From positions 72,447,974 to 72,511,973 of the forward strand of contig CM051025.1 in the NCBI GenBank assembly GCA_027627225.1: a stretch of 64,000 nt of DNA. The letters are read 5' to 3'. Source of the stretch: Congeria kusceri (Eukaryota > Mollusca > Bivalvia > Myida > Dreissenidae). A program made the translations under genes and the position numbers. Of the stretch, positions 24,101-36,564 are shown piece by piece (within the stretch, counting starts at the first letter, position 1; each line of letters opens with the position of its first letter). Below the pieces are notes generated by a model. That model was not told the origin of the DNA. It worked only from the letters and a program-made list of their open reading frames with translations, and did not search any database.

Positions 24101-24965
24101 AGAGTCTGGGATTTCATTTATTTTTTCATAATTATAGACTGGTATTACATACTGGCATTTAATTTCTTCAATTTTCTTGTTGATTTCCTGTACATAAACA
24201 ATGTCTAATAGGAAAGAGTTGTTATGTTTCCATAGCCCTGGTTTATGACTAAAAGTACTAAAAGTTAAATTCAATGTAATTATGGAATGGTCTGACAGAA
24301 GGCTTGGCTCAATTGTCGTGGATTTAAAATGTTGTAAAAGGTCAGATGTAATTAAAAAAAATCTAGTCTGGCTTGTTGAAGTGGGTTTGTTTTACGCCAA
24401 CTGAATCGTTTTGCTGTTGGGAAGTTTAAACGGAAAGGATCAGCCAGATTATAGTGATCTATTGATTCTAGTACTTTATTTCTAGCTTTAGGGTTATTTA
24501 TGTTTTTATAGTTACAATAGTCTAAATCAGGATCCAAAACAAAATTGAAATCACCACATATGATAAAAGTCTCATTCCCGAATCTTTCAATAACTTTAAA
24601 GATGTCAGTAAAAAAGGAAGGTGTATCAGAATTAGGACCATATAATGCAAACAGAGTAAGGCGATACTCATTCATAGACATATCAAGTGCAAGAAAGTTG
24701 CCGTATTTATCAGAAATGGTGTTATGTATTTTATACTCAGTGCCCTTTGCAGAAAAAATTCCCGTTCCCCTCGAGTTTGATAAACCGTTGCTCAAAAAGC
24801 ATTCGCACCCCCATTCGGAATAGATTGAGTTGTACATATCAGGATTGAAATGTGTGTCCTGCAGGCAATATATGTTAGCGTTCAACTCTTTTAAGTAGTT
24901 GAAAACCGTAAGTCGCCTAATTTTCCATTCAGACCTCTACAATTCAAAGAAACAATGTTAAGATT
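21180..24965 (-). pseudogene. L1/Tx1-like LINE ORF2, many frameshifts
   Basis: From 24965 down: endonuclease start (NIVSLNCRGLNGKLGDL), then a frame change, IYCLQDTHF and FIICGDFNFVLDP; a linker with WTLHGEKPTKFFCSLE at about 23850; reverse transcriptase with GCRQGDPLSCYIF and SQFADDTTVI at about 22980-22800; and a C-terminal region with LCTFCNKREV at about 21530 and the EHLFW... zinc-knuckle-like remainder. It is split by at least six frameshifts or stops. The style (QFADD, AVVKTLIISLFNHL) is L1/Tx1-like, unlike the LINEs at 7224 and 36565. Confidence 0.88.
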
Positions 24966-26981
24966 ACTACACATTTGATAAAAAATATGTCAATAAGGTA
25001 TAAGTCCCATACTCCATGCTGAACACATATAAAAATCGGTAAAATACAAAAATATCAATAAACTGGCTATTTGTACAAAAATTATTGTTTAAAGACCAAG
25101 AGAACAAAATAAAAAGTGGCCGAAACATGACTAAACTCATATTTTTCATAAGGACAGTTTTGAAGGAAAAAACACATTTAAAACAATTTTGTTACACTCT
25201 ATTAATAATTATGGTGTGAAATGCATATTTGTAAAAGCAACAAAATCAACATATACAAGGGAAATTATCACTTTATAATATAGCCTTACATCATTTATGA
25301 CACACAAGAAACAAAACAAAGTTGCACTGAAAGGCAGGTTCACACCAAGGTATAATATATTTATTATATAAAAAATAAAGTACAAGAAGCAGTAACATGT
25401 TTTTTGTTTTTCTTATATTTTAAGCTTCCAAAACACGCGTATTTACATAAAGGGCTAAATTGGTTTAGATTTCAAAGCAAACTTCTTTATATATTGCATG
25501 CAAACCATAAAAACTGGGTAAAATGTATTTAAATAAGTATAACATTTTGTCTTTTATATTCTATTAACCTTTGAAGTATACATGCATGTATTATCACTGT
25601 TACTGTACTTATTCTAATGTTACATTAGGTAAAAAAGTTCTAAAAACACCATTAAGTCACTGTGTTTTTTCATAACTACAGATGTAATCATATAATTATG
25701 AACTTTATCATATTCATCCTTACAAACTGAATGATACCCTGAGTAAACAAATATGAATAAATAGCAAACAATTTAACCTTAGTCACGTTGACATGATTAT
25801 AGGCTTATTATAAAATTTTCCAGTAAAACTAGCATATTTAATGGTTTTGCCAACATTGTCACATTACAGAGAAAAGAAAACATTGTCATAGAAGTTGGAT
25901 ATTTCTTTTACACTGCTGCTTTAGTTACTGTAAGCGAAGACAAATACAGACAAAAGCAACAAAAGAAAAGAAAAATGTATGTGTGCACGTGCAATGGAAG
26001 TCTGTAGTTAAAGCAAAACATGATGCTAAATTTATGGCAATAATATCAAGACTTTAGTTTCCTTTAAAAAACATAGCAATGAGGTTAAGCTAGCCGCGAA
26101 AGAAACAACACTAAAAAAAAAAACAAAAAAAAACAACAAAAAAACATCCAAAAAAAATCCACTACACATAGTTGCTTCAATCGAAAACGAAAGAAATGAA
26201 GCACAGTAGATTAAACAAATAAGGCATATCTTTTAACAGTATGAAAATAAGTATAAACAAATGATGAAAAAATATGCAAGGAATAAAGCATAATGCAAGC
26301 ATATAGAAACTAGTTTTGTACATAAATTAATTGTGAAAAAAAACATGTGCATTTTATTTAAAAGTGAACAATATATGTCAGGTCATTCCTGCGGTAGCTG
26401 TAGTTATGATCCCCTTCCTATGTTACGTTTCGTTTTCTTTTTGGAAAAAGAAAAAGTATAACCTTAATTACTGCAAAGTAATGTTATTAACCAGTAGACA
26501 TGCCAACTTAATTGTTAACGCCTTGTATAACTATTTAAAAGATTTAGAATCTACCATTTATGTTTATACAATACAACTAGCTATTTTTTCACTACAAGAA
26601 AATAAATCATAAGCATGGCAAATTGTAGATAAGGGAGATAATTATCACATCGGTATTGAAATTATTACGAATAGTGCAGTATTGCAGTATTGGTTGTCTC
26701 CCTTGACATCACGTTTATAAAACACCCGGTGGAATAAAGTTAATTCAAACAAAACAAGTCGAAGAATACATTTAAAATTGAATAAATATTCTGTTACTAT
26801 AAATTTTGACCAAAAAAATACGTTTTCTGTATCAGAAGCTGAGACCAACGCAATCAATACCATAGTGAAAATAACCGAACAACTAATTATAATAACAATT
26901 AAATGCTTATTCATGTAGTACAGTACATGTAACAGAAAAACAATGAAGAGTTAAATGTCTCGCACTGGGTTATAATAGGAT
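24966..26981. other. About 2-kb non-coding gap between ORF1 and ORF2 of the minus-strand LINE
   Basis: AT-rich, with an A-rich low-complexity patch at about 26110-26155. A minus-strand frame from 26914 opens with a hydrophobic segment (LIVIIISCSVIFTMVLIALV) but has no further domain, and I do not call it a gene. A gap of similar length occurs in the plus-strand partner element. Confidence 0.5.
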
Positions 26982-27705
26982 CTATTGGGCTGATTGTTGG
27001 ACCGCTGCATGAGCTGCACGTGTTTTTCCCACGGTTTGCGAGTAGGACTTCTTAGGCCAGGGCATGTCAAGCCAATGTTTATAGTCTTTGTACTCTAAGA
27101 GGTCTGCAAAATGTTTGCCACGAAACAGTACATACAAGTTTCCTTCAAAAGACCACGCTTTTTCAACACGTTCGGGGTCTTTTAGGCGTAAAGACGCCAA
27201 TACCTCATCGTTCAGCTTTGTCAGATCCTCGTTTTTTTGCGAATATATTGGATCCATTGAATTTCTTGGCCAGGCGCATTACATCGACTTTCGTTTGTCG
27301 TCGTACAAATTTTACGATGATAATTCTGTTTTCATTTGTTTTGAATTTACCCAAACGATGAGCAATGTCTATATCGCCAGACTGAAGGTTCATTTCTAAC
27401 TTTTCGTTGATAATTGTCACTACCTGTGACGTCACCGACTCGGATGTTTGACGGTCATGGTCACCAGCAACGCCGGTCAGCCGGATATTATTGCGGCGAC
27501 TGTACTGTTCGTGGTTGTTGGCAACTTCATCACCGAGTGCCGACTGCATTTGCTTTTCTGACGCCAGTTTATGACATCCTGATATAAGATCTTCAATGCA
27601 TGTGTCTTTTGCACCAATTTCTTTTTTTTAATCTGTCTACTTCATTTTGGTGCTCGCTTCACTGGCCGTGGAGGAGTGTGCACGTGCACGTTTTATCACT
27701 CATTT
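26982..27705 (-). pseudogene. LINE ORF1-like protein fragment
   Basis: Reads NHEQYSRRNNIRLTGV, DIDIAHRLGKF and RIIIVKFVRRQTK in one frame, then after a slip in an A-run near 27245 DLTKLNDEVLASL, WSFEGNLYVLFRGK and YKHWLDMPW. This is the RRM-like and C-terminal part of an L1-style ORF1 RNA-binding protein. An ATG near 27700 could be the start, but it is followed by stops. The protein at 28445-29448 has the same layout. Confidence 0.8.
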
Positions 27706-28444
27706 TCGCTAGCGGCTAAAAGCGCACACAATACTTATCAGATTGTATTTGTCAGTAACAGCGTACTGGGAAGTACGTAGAGTAACTGATTATAACTGGT
27801 TATATAATAACGGTTGTAGCAAAATGAAAGTTTATCTTTAGAGCTTGTCAACCATGACCAATGCAAGGTTGTGCGATATTTTTCTTTGTTGACAGCCTCG
27901 ATTTGTGTCACCTTATAAGATTTTGGAGGGACAATCTCCACCCACTTTTCAAGCATCTGGTGTCGATCTAGTCAATTTCTATCATTTTAAACGCAAGTTC
28001 TCAATATAACATTATACATACGGTTGCTCCTGTAAATTTTCGTCCGTATTAATGTAACATTTCACACTTTTGTCACTAATCCGACTTGTTTTTCCACCAA
28101 AAACTGTAACAACTATTTTTCATTGCGCCATGTATCAACCCGGACACCTCGGGGAAAATTATTTCTTAATTATACAAGTAAAAAGGAAGGTTTATTTGAA
28201 TAAAATTACATTCCTGCTTGTAAGTTATTTTCGTCAAGTCGCCCCAATCTGGTTATTGTTTTGATATGATAGTACATGCAATATTATCTATTTAACCATG
28301 GTAAACATATATTTTCTATTGAGTAATGGTACTTGTATTGTTCCATCAAAAGATTGCCATTAAAAATGGTAATATTTGGTAGATCGTTTTCAAAAAAATT
28401 GAAATGTATACTGCTAAAAAAATGAACATGTTCAGTCGATAGCC
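27706..28444. other. Head-to-head gap between two LINEs
   Basis: 740 bp separate the two divergent ORF1 copies. It should contain their 5' UTRs or internal promoters, but I see no shared motif or inverted repeat joining the two. Confidence 0.4.
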
Positions 28445-29448
28445 ATGAATAGAAATAACACTATTGATGACGATTTGAAACGTAAAAGAGAACCCTCCAG
28501 TGTAAGTGAGATAGACAGCAGCTTAAGTGAAAAGCCAAAAGTAGAGAAGCAAAAGAAAAAGAAATCAAAGCGGAAACCAGTCGAAACACAGTGTCCCGAA
28601 ATGGAGAGGCACTCCGATGACGAATGTGATGTTATCACGCATATGAAGAAAATAAACACAAAACTTGAACAACTAGATACATCTATGAAGACTGTTAACA
28701 AGAAGCTGGAAAACGTCATGGTTAAAGGCGACGGGTCTCTACAAAAGGCAATAAGAGAAATGTTTACCGAAATGAAGGAAGATCTACTGAAGTCGGTGGT
28801 AAAGAGTGTTGAAATACTAGAAGGAAAGCTTTTCGAAAAGGACCAGGAAATAGATAAGCTTAAAAGCCATATCAAAGCAATAGATGTAGATCTTGCAAAT
28901 CAAAAAGATAGAAATGAGACAGTCCTTCAAGAATTACAGCAGGTTGATATGAACAGGCAGAAATATGAAAACGAAAGTGAGCAATACTCACGTGCAAACA
29001 ATATAAAAATAAAAGGAAGTCCGGACACAAATCCTAAGGAAACTGCACGGCAGTCGGCTGAGAAAGTGATACAGACTCTGTGTGACCACAATGTTTGCAA
29101 AATAACCATGGCTGACATCGATATAGCACACAGACTCCCCAACAAGAGCAACAAAAATAGGGATATTATAGTACGACTAATAAGCCGCCAAACCAAAGCT
29201 GACATCATGTCAACAGAAAGCTGATCAAGGGGACCAACATATACATTAACGATGACCTGACAAAACTAAACCTACATGTGCTCATGTGCGTCAAAAAGAA
29301 GATGTCAGACGAAATACGTGATGCATGGGACACGAATGGTAAGATCTTGTGCAAAAACCACATGAATAAAATACAGATTGTGAAATTTGAAGACTACGTG
29401 CACTGGATGAACTTGCCATGGCCAAATAACGCTCCGGATAACAAATAA
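28445..29448 (+). pseudogene. LINE ORF1 protein, one frameshift
   Basis: Starts MNRNNTIDDDLKRKREP with a basic KKKKSKRK stretch, then a long coiled coil (LEQLDTSMKTVNKKLENV..., EILEGKLFEKDQEIDKL), EQYSRANNIKIKGS, DIDIAHRLPNK and DIIVRLISRQTK. Near 29215 the frame shifts and continues IKGTNIYINDDLTKL to YVHWMNLPWPNN, with a stop near 29446. It is an L1-style ORF1 protein, presumed RNA-binding trimer. The nearest ORF2 on the same strand starts at 31704, 2.25 kb downstream. Confidence 0.82.
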
Positions 29449-30570
29449 ATGCTGGTCTTTTCTCCTGGGAACCTTTCTTTTTTCCCCAGTATAATAGGTA
29501 ATTGTAAACAGTCTCGCATGCCTGAACACGATTAGCATCGCTGTGCATTAGGATAAATGCTTTGTGTTTACACAGACATATCGCGAGTTAAACCCTACCC
29601 TGTGTCGATTATACCAAAAATAGATCGATACATTTCATTTCATGCTTTTTGTTGTTGTTGTGGTTTTCTTAACTAATTTAAATTAACCTCATTTTTAAAT
29701 AAATACATACGATTGTATATACTATTTAGACTCAAAACTAAAAAGCTTTGTATACAAAAAAAATTCTTAGAGTACATTACTGAAATTAAACTAATAGCAA
29801 CAATCGGTGCCTTCTGCCGCTTTTATTATAATGGGCATCTTTTCAATATAGATTTTTCTGAGGTATTGTAAACTAAGCGAAACACCCAAAAGTTGGTAAA
29901 ATAAATGTTTACTGCATTGAGCATCAGTTTAGTTGTTGTTGTTGTTTTCTTTATGGTAATATCAATTCAGTTGTGTTAATATGTGTGTAATATCGGCAAA
30001 AGTGTACATATATATATACACTTTAGATGTATTCGAGATGTACTCAAGTGCATGCTGATAGCCTACTAAATCCAAAGAGTATCATCATGTATTAGAGTAA
30101 AGCGTGTGAGTATGCTTTCGACAATTCAAATATATCATGGGGATGTCCAACTTAAGTATTATACATACTTTAGACTAGATAGTTTTATGAAATTTGTTTT
30201 TTTGTATCATAGGTTTACGGAGTTCACATACATTGTTATACAAATATTTAACCAACGAAGTCTTAATGTACTTTTGAATACGCAAGTATATGATGACGAT
30301 TGTTTAAACATTATTGTTAATATGTGTGTAACATTGGCAAATGATGTTTAAACATTATTGTTTATATATGTGTAACATTGGCAAATGTATATGTATAATA
30401 TTCAAAGGTTATCAAGTATATGCTGAATTCGTTTTGAACCTATCGTCAAAATTTTGACACTTGCTTTTGACCTCTTTAAGTATAAAATCACGATTGATGT
30501 AACACCATATAATTATATAACGATGTATACCAAATGTGTTCCAAATCATTACACAGTGTTTGTGTATATA

Positions 30571-30775
30571 CGCAATGTTTCCGTAGTGTTACGAATACAT
30601 ATGAAAACATAAACGTTGTCTGAATATTTGAATAAACGTAATGTTCTAACTGTACTGTATTGCCTAAAAGCAACGATGTAGTGTAGTGTTATGAACACAT
30701 ATGAAGACATAAACGTATGCTAAATACTTTAGCGCCCGTAGTGTTCTAAATGTACCTTATTGCACAAAAGTAATA
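30571..30775 (+). repeat. Diverged tandem pair, about 110-bp unit
   Basis: The two units share gtagtgtta, then acatatgaa.acataaacgt, then gtaatgttctaa.tgta or its variant, then attgc..aaaag.aa. They are clearly related but have diverged, so the duplication is older than that at 14261. Confidence 0.65.
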
Positions 30776-31385
30776 TAAAAACTGATTTAACTTTGAGGAA
30801 TTTACACTTACATTGTTATTCTATTTAGCCATACTTTATTGTTGAAAACATTTTATGTAGTGCTTATAGTTAAATACTAATTTTATTTGAATGATATTAA
30901 TTTATAAACAAAATTGAAAATGACGTATCACATAATTAATTGAAAGCCAAACAACCTTAAAATTATCTCTTTATTTCGCTTTTCGAAAGAGATTTTTATA
31001 AAAGGAATTGATAGTACAAATTATTTGGTAATACTCTCCAAAGATATTTCTTCCTTTTTTCGAAGAGAAATCAAATGGAGTCTTTACTTAAGTATTATAA
31101 CAAATAATACACAATAGAAATAGTAATAATATCTATGATACGTTTAAAGAATAAAATATGCATAAGCGTTTATTACGAAACGATGCAAAGGATCGCTAGT
31201 CATAATATGAATTTGAAAACGCAAGTGTGTGATGACGATCGTTTAAACATGTTTGTTAATATATGTGTAACATTGGCAAATGTCTGTATGTATAAACTTC
31301 AAAGGTCAAGGTAACCAAGCATATGCTAATTTCTTCTTTAACCTAGCGTCGTAATGTGACACGTGTTTTCGAAATCTTTGAGTAT

Positions 31386-31416
31386 ATGTGCATATATATG
31401 TATATATATATATATG

Positions 31417-31447
<31 letters not shown>

Positions 31448-31465
31448 ATATACATATATATATTA
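31386..31465. repeat. (TA)n/(TG)n microsatellite
   Basis: Alternating TATA and TGTG runs with a few interruptions. It produces several spurious Tyr-Ile-rich frames on both strands. Confidence 0.95.
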
Positions 31466-31703
31466 TTATTTTGTTTTTGGTCTTGTCTGTTTTTCTTTTT
31501 GTATGTTTGCTTTATTTTTGTGTGTGTCAGTCTCATTACTATTTTGGAATGTGGAATATTTTCCCCTTTTTATGCATGGAAATACCTTATCCAACAATTT
31601 TCCCACAACTCGTAGCAAGATATTATGTTTCCTTATCATTTAAATAGGCAAGATTCATTACAACTTAAACTAGCCATAGTAAAATTACCCAAAGTAGATA
31701 ACA

Positions 31704-34700
31704 ATGTGTAAAACAATCTGTTCTCTTAATGTCAGAGGTTTAAACAACTGTAATAAAAGGAAAAGTGTATTTAACTGGCTTGAAGAAATAATTATACTGT
31801 GTGTTTACTTCAAGAAACACATGTCTGTGACTAACAAAAATTAAATGGCAATCAGAATGGAGTGGAATAAGTTTTTATAGTGGGAAAAAATCAAATAGTG
31901 AAGGGTTAGGAATTTTAATTAAAAACAAGAATAATGTAATCATAGGTGCTTTTAATGAATTAATTCCAGGTAGACTATGTACACTTGATGTTAATATCAA
32001 TAACCAAGAAATAACTTTAATAAATATATATGGACCAAATAATGATGATAAATGTTTTTTTGAACAACTAGAAATGCACCTGCTGCAAAATATGGAGAAA
32101 AACTACATAATAGGTGGTGATTTTAATATAATACTGAATCCAAAACTAGATAAAAAAAAATGGCAAAGAAAGCACACATATAAGCAATAGAAATACAATA
32201 AACAACACGATTGATTCATGTAACTTGATTGACATATGGCGATCGCTTCACCCAGAACAAAAACGTTTCACTTGGCACTCAAATGGAAAACCGGTAATAT
32301 TTTGTAGACTGGACTACTTCTTAATTTCTCAAAATATATGCAACATTATTAATATAGCCAACATAAAGCCAGGCTACAAAACGGACCACTCTTTGATTGA
32401 AATAGTTATTGATAACACAATTCAGGAAAAAGGACCTGGGTACTTTAAATTAAATAATACCATGCTTTTGAATGAAGATTATCAAAATCAAATTAAACAG
32501 GAAATACAAACATTAGTAGACAACAATCAAAACTGTAACCCCAATACATTAAGGGAACTGATAAAAGGGACCATAAGAAATGTAAGTATAAAATTTTCAA
32601 CAATGACTAAAAAAAGAAATAAGGAAAAGGAACAAAAAATCGTTGAAAAAATAGAATCACTGGAAAATAAATTAAGTAAGAAAACGACAATGACGAAACA
32701 ATTATAAAATTAATAAAAAAAACAAAAGCAGAACATGATAAAATTATAGAAGAGAAAATAAACGGTATGCTATTACGAGCAAGAGCTATCCACATTGAAC
32801 ATAATGAAAAAAATTCAAAATACTTTGCAAATCTTGAAAAAAGACATTACGAAAGTAAAACCATCCATAAGTTAAAAATAAATAACATAGAAATCACAGA
32901 CTTCAAAACTATAATACATGAACAGAGAAATTTTTACTCAAACCTCTATAGTAAGAAAACTTACTTTGATAAAAATAAGTTAAACACTACAAAAATGTTT
33001 GAATTAAATATAAAAAAGCTCACAGAAACCGAGAAACAATCATGCGAAGGCTTGCTTACAGAGTATGAATGCCTAAATGCTTTAAAGGAGATGGATAATA
33101 ATAAAAGCCCAGGTTCAGACGGTTTGTCAGCGGAATTTTACAAAGTATTTTGGAATGTTATTAAAACGCACAACCTAAACTCTATTAACTATTCATTTTT
33201 AAATGGACACTTAACTCAACTTCAAAAACAAAGTATTTTTACACTGATTCCAAAACCAGGAAAAAACCTAGAAACACTAAACAACTGGAGACCTTTAAGT
33301 TTATTAAATATTGATTACAAAATAGCAACCAAAACAATAGCAAACAGAATGAAAAATGTAATTTCGTCCATAGTTGAATCAAGGCAAACTGGATTCATAC
33401 AAGGCAGATATATTGGAGAAAATGTAAGGACAATATTTGAAACTATATATTATCTTAATAATAAGAACAAACCAGGCTTGCTCTTCTTTGCAGATTATGA
33501 AAAAGCATTTGATAGTTTAGATCATGACTTTATGCTACATTGCCTTACACAATTTAATTTTGGACCAGAACTTATACAATGGATTAAATTATTCTACACT
33601 GACATATGCACTATAATTATAAATAATGGGCATCTTTCTGAACCAATCTCTATACAACGAGGCGTAAAACAAGGTTGCCCCTTGTCAACCACACTTTTCA
33701 TACTAAGTATAGAAATATTGTCAAACTTTATTGAAAAAAATGATGATATTAAAGGAATAAAAATAAACAAACACGAAATAAAACAAACACTTTTTGCAGA
33801 CGATACAACATATTTTATAGATGGAAGGCTTAATTCGTTCTCTGCATTGATAGATGCCATTCAAGATTTCAGTGAAATATCTGGTCTTAAATTAAACATA
33901 CAAAAATCAACAGTAATGCGAGATGGCTCACTTAAAGCTACGCAAACTATATTCAACAAATACAAACACTTTTTTTGGACCTCTGACGAAGCCAAAACGC
34001 TTGGCTTTTACTTTACAAATGATGAAAATCTCGATATAGCAAAAAACATTCAACCAAAACTTCAAGACTTCACAAATTGCTTAAAACAATGGAAACACAG
34101 AAAATTAACACTTCTTGGAAAAGTTACAGTAGTTAAGACATTTGCCTTACCGAAGATCATGTATGCATTGTCAATGCTCCCCACCCCCAAAATTGATACA
34201 ATACAACAATTGTCAAATCAGTATTTCAATTTGTGTGGAATGGGAAGCCTGAAAAAATTAAAAGAATAACTCTTGTTAAACCAATAGAACAGGGTGGACT
34301 TAAACTCACAGATATTACTCCTTTTATACATGCAAATAAGGCCAGTTGGGTTAAAAGACTAACAGACATAAACAACAAAGGACAGTGGAAAATTTTCTAC
34401 CAGAAAGAGCTCAATAAATATGGTGGAAACTTTGTTTTCGAATGTCCACTTAATGAAAAGCATGTTGTTTCTAACTTTAAAAATGAATTCCTCAAAGATA
34501 TTCTTTTATCGTGGAATAAAGCTAAATCTAATGAAAAAGCAGGACAGATAAATAAAACGATTATATGGAATAACTCAATAATACAACTAAATAATCAACA
34601 TACCTTTTTTACCCAAATTGGTTTAATAGGGGCATTAAATTTCTAGAACATCTATTTGACTTCAGGACAAAATCATATTATACATTTGCAGCACTTAAAA

Positions 34701-35449
34701 ACATGTATGATATACCTACAAGCGATTATCTTAAATATTACACACTGATTAATATAGTATACCAGACACTTGCAAAAAACAACTATCTGAAACAGACTTT
34801 TTTAATTTTAGCAACAGTACATTACTTGAAAAAGTGCATAAAACAAACACGGTGTGTAAATATTTATATAATCTTCAACAACCTTTTAATGAAGTTAAAA
34901 CCAAACAGCAACAGAAATGGGAAATCATAATGACTTCCTATAATCAAAGACTGGAAAAACACATATTTAATACCATTTAAAGCCACCATAGATAATAATT
35001 TACGCAACTTTCAGTATAAGATCCTACATTGTATGTTACCCACTAATGCATATCTATATAAATGTAAGCTAGCAGCTTCTAACCTTTGTACATTTTGTGC
35101 AAGTTATAAAGAAACTATTACACATGTTTTATTTGAATGTAATATTGTACAACCCATCTGGCGGGACCTCACAATTTATTTAAGCAGTAAAGAATTACAT
35201 ATTGATCTTAATGTAAAAGATATTATCCTTGGAACACAAAAAGGTGGCGCTAATAATTCAGTTATAAACTATATACTCATTCTGATGAAGTCATACATAT
35301 TTAGCGTTAAATCAAGAGCCGAAAATCCAAATATCGAGACTTTCAAAAACGCTCTCAGAATGAAAATACATTTAGAACAGCAGATCGCTTTTGAAAAAAA
35401 TAAAACTGATCTGCATTTTAAAAAAATGGCAAAAGTTTGCACAGCCTAA
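31704..35449 (+). pseudogene. L1/Tx1-like LINE ORF2, several frameshifts
   Basis: Starts MCKTICSLNVRGLNN (endonuclease first motif), then broken frames with IYGPNNDD and IGGDFNIIL, FTWHSNGKPVIFCRLDYF at about 32265 and GYKTDHSLIEI. The longest clean frame, 32767-34269, carries reverse transcriptase: NNKSPGSDGLSAEFYK, NNWRPLSLLNIDYK, ADYEKAFDSLDH, RGVKQGCPLS and the catalytic TLFADDTTYF. The tail is broken at 34235, 34646, 34930 and 35030 and has LCTFCASYKETITHVLFEC at about 35080-35140. At least five lesions make it inactive. Confidence 0.9.
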
Positions 35450-35880
35450 TACTTTGAAGTGAATCTTGCCTATTCTGTCTTTTTCCCCCCTCTTTTCATA
35501 GGATTGTTATTTTCTTTTTTTCTTTATTTTCTTTTTTTCCCCATACCTTAGGGAAGCTGTTGTGTATTTGTGCCAACACATGTGCCTTCCCATAGCAGTC
35601 TCCCAGTTTTTGAAAACAGTCACCTCATGTCTATTAAAAGGAACACCTTGACCTTTTACTACCCTCTTTCCTTATTTTTTTTTTTTTTTTTTTGTATATC
35701 ACTTTTTATATCCAGCATCCTCTCAAAACTAAAAATTGAAATGAATATAATTGTACTCCTATATATTAACATTGTGTAATGGAGATGTATGTATAACTTG
35801 TACTTTTATATATTAACATTGTGTAATGGAGATGTATGAGATGTATGTTGAAAAATGAATGAAAAAAATAAAATAATAAA
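35450..35880 (+). mobile_element. 3' UTR of the plus-strand L1/Tx1-like LINE
   Basis: Pyrimidine-rich, with long T runs, a near-tandem copy of atatattaacattgtgtaat at about 35760 and 35808, and an A-rich end (aatgaaaaaaataaaataat) that suits a retrotransposed 3' end. Confidence 0.65.
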
Positions 35881-36287
35881 TATGCTCATTTGCTTTTTAT
35901 CAAAAGTTCAAATTCTTGCTTTTTCATATCAACGACTTGGGCCGTAATGGAAGAATTACAGTCAACCGAGCCAGAAGTTAAATCGGCCACAAAAAAGTCA
36001 AACCGGCCACAGAGTCATTGGAAAAAAGTCAAACCGGCCTCATTTTTTTCTAAAATAATTTTCTGATGGAATGAATTATATATATTTATTGTATTACTAT
36101 ATAAGCCAATGATATGTTTTTTGATTTTATAGTGAAAATAATTAAAGAATAATAAAATAACGACAATAAATGTATGTAAATATAAAAATATATATATATT
36201 TTGTAGATATTATAAGAGTCCGGTTTTTACATTGCACAATAACCACATTATACACTTATTTTTGTTTTGAATCGGACGCCATTTTGT

Positions 36288-36322
<35 letters not shown>

Positions 36323-36564
36323 CGTGAACTCTTGTCAGTGCATGATTGAGCGTGATTGTGACAGTGCATATACAATCGGATATACAATCGGATTACGCCT
36401 TCTCCAATTCGAATAATTATCGGCCAATTATCTCGAGCGCTGCTATACCTTATGCTGGTGTGGTTATGGTGGATAACAGTAACAAAATTTGCTAACAATC
36501 AATACATCAATAAGTTGTATATAAGCTGTACATAAACAATTATTTATTGGCCGTGTACGGTGAT
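35881..36564. other. Spacer and 5' UTR of the next LINE
   Basis: Includes a poly(T) tract at 36291-36322. The phrase caaaccggcc occurs twice, and aatcggccac once, at about 35980-36035. Directly before the ORF1 start at 36565 there should be a LINE 5' UTR, but its limit is unclear. Confidence 0.4.

Larger units (their letters stand above)
29449..31703 (+). other. About 2.25-kb non-coding region between LINE ORF1 and ORF2
   Basis: Holds internal repeats. A roughly 90-bp block (aaacattattgttaatatgtg, taacattggcaaatg) recurs at 30270-30345, 30345-30385 and 31230-31285. A roughly 110-bp near-tandem pair (gtagtgtta..aatacatatga) lies at about 30571 and 30683. A (TA)n/(TG)n microsatellite is at 31386-31465. 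No coding frame. Confidence 0.55.

Noticed and set aside
26645..26914. Minus-strand frame with an N-terminal hydrophobic segment, possible membrane-anchor exon
   Set aside because: No donor of good quality in phase, no known motif, and it lies inside the inter-ORF gap of a LINE.
31356..31647. Overlapping Tyr/Ile/Val-rich frames resembling membrane proteins
   Set aside because: Produced by the (TA)n/(TG)n microsatellite.
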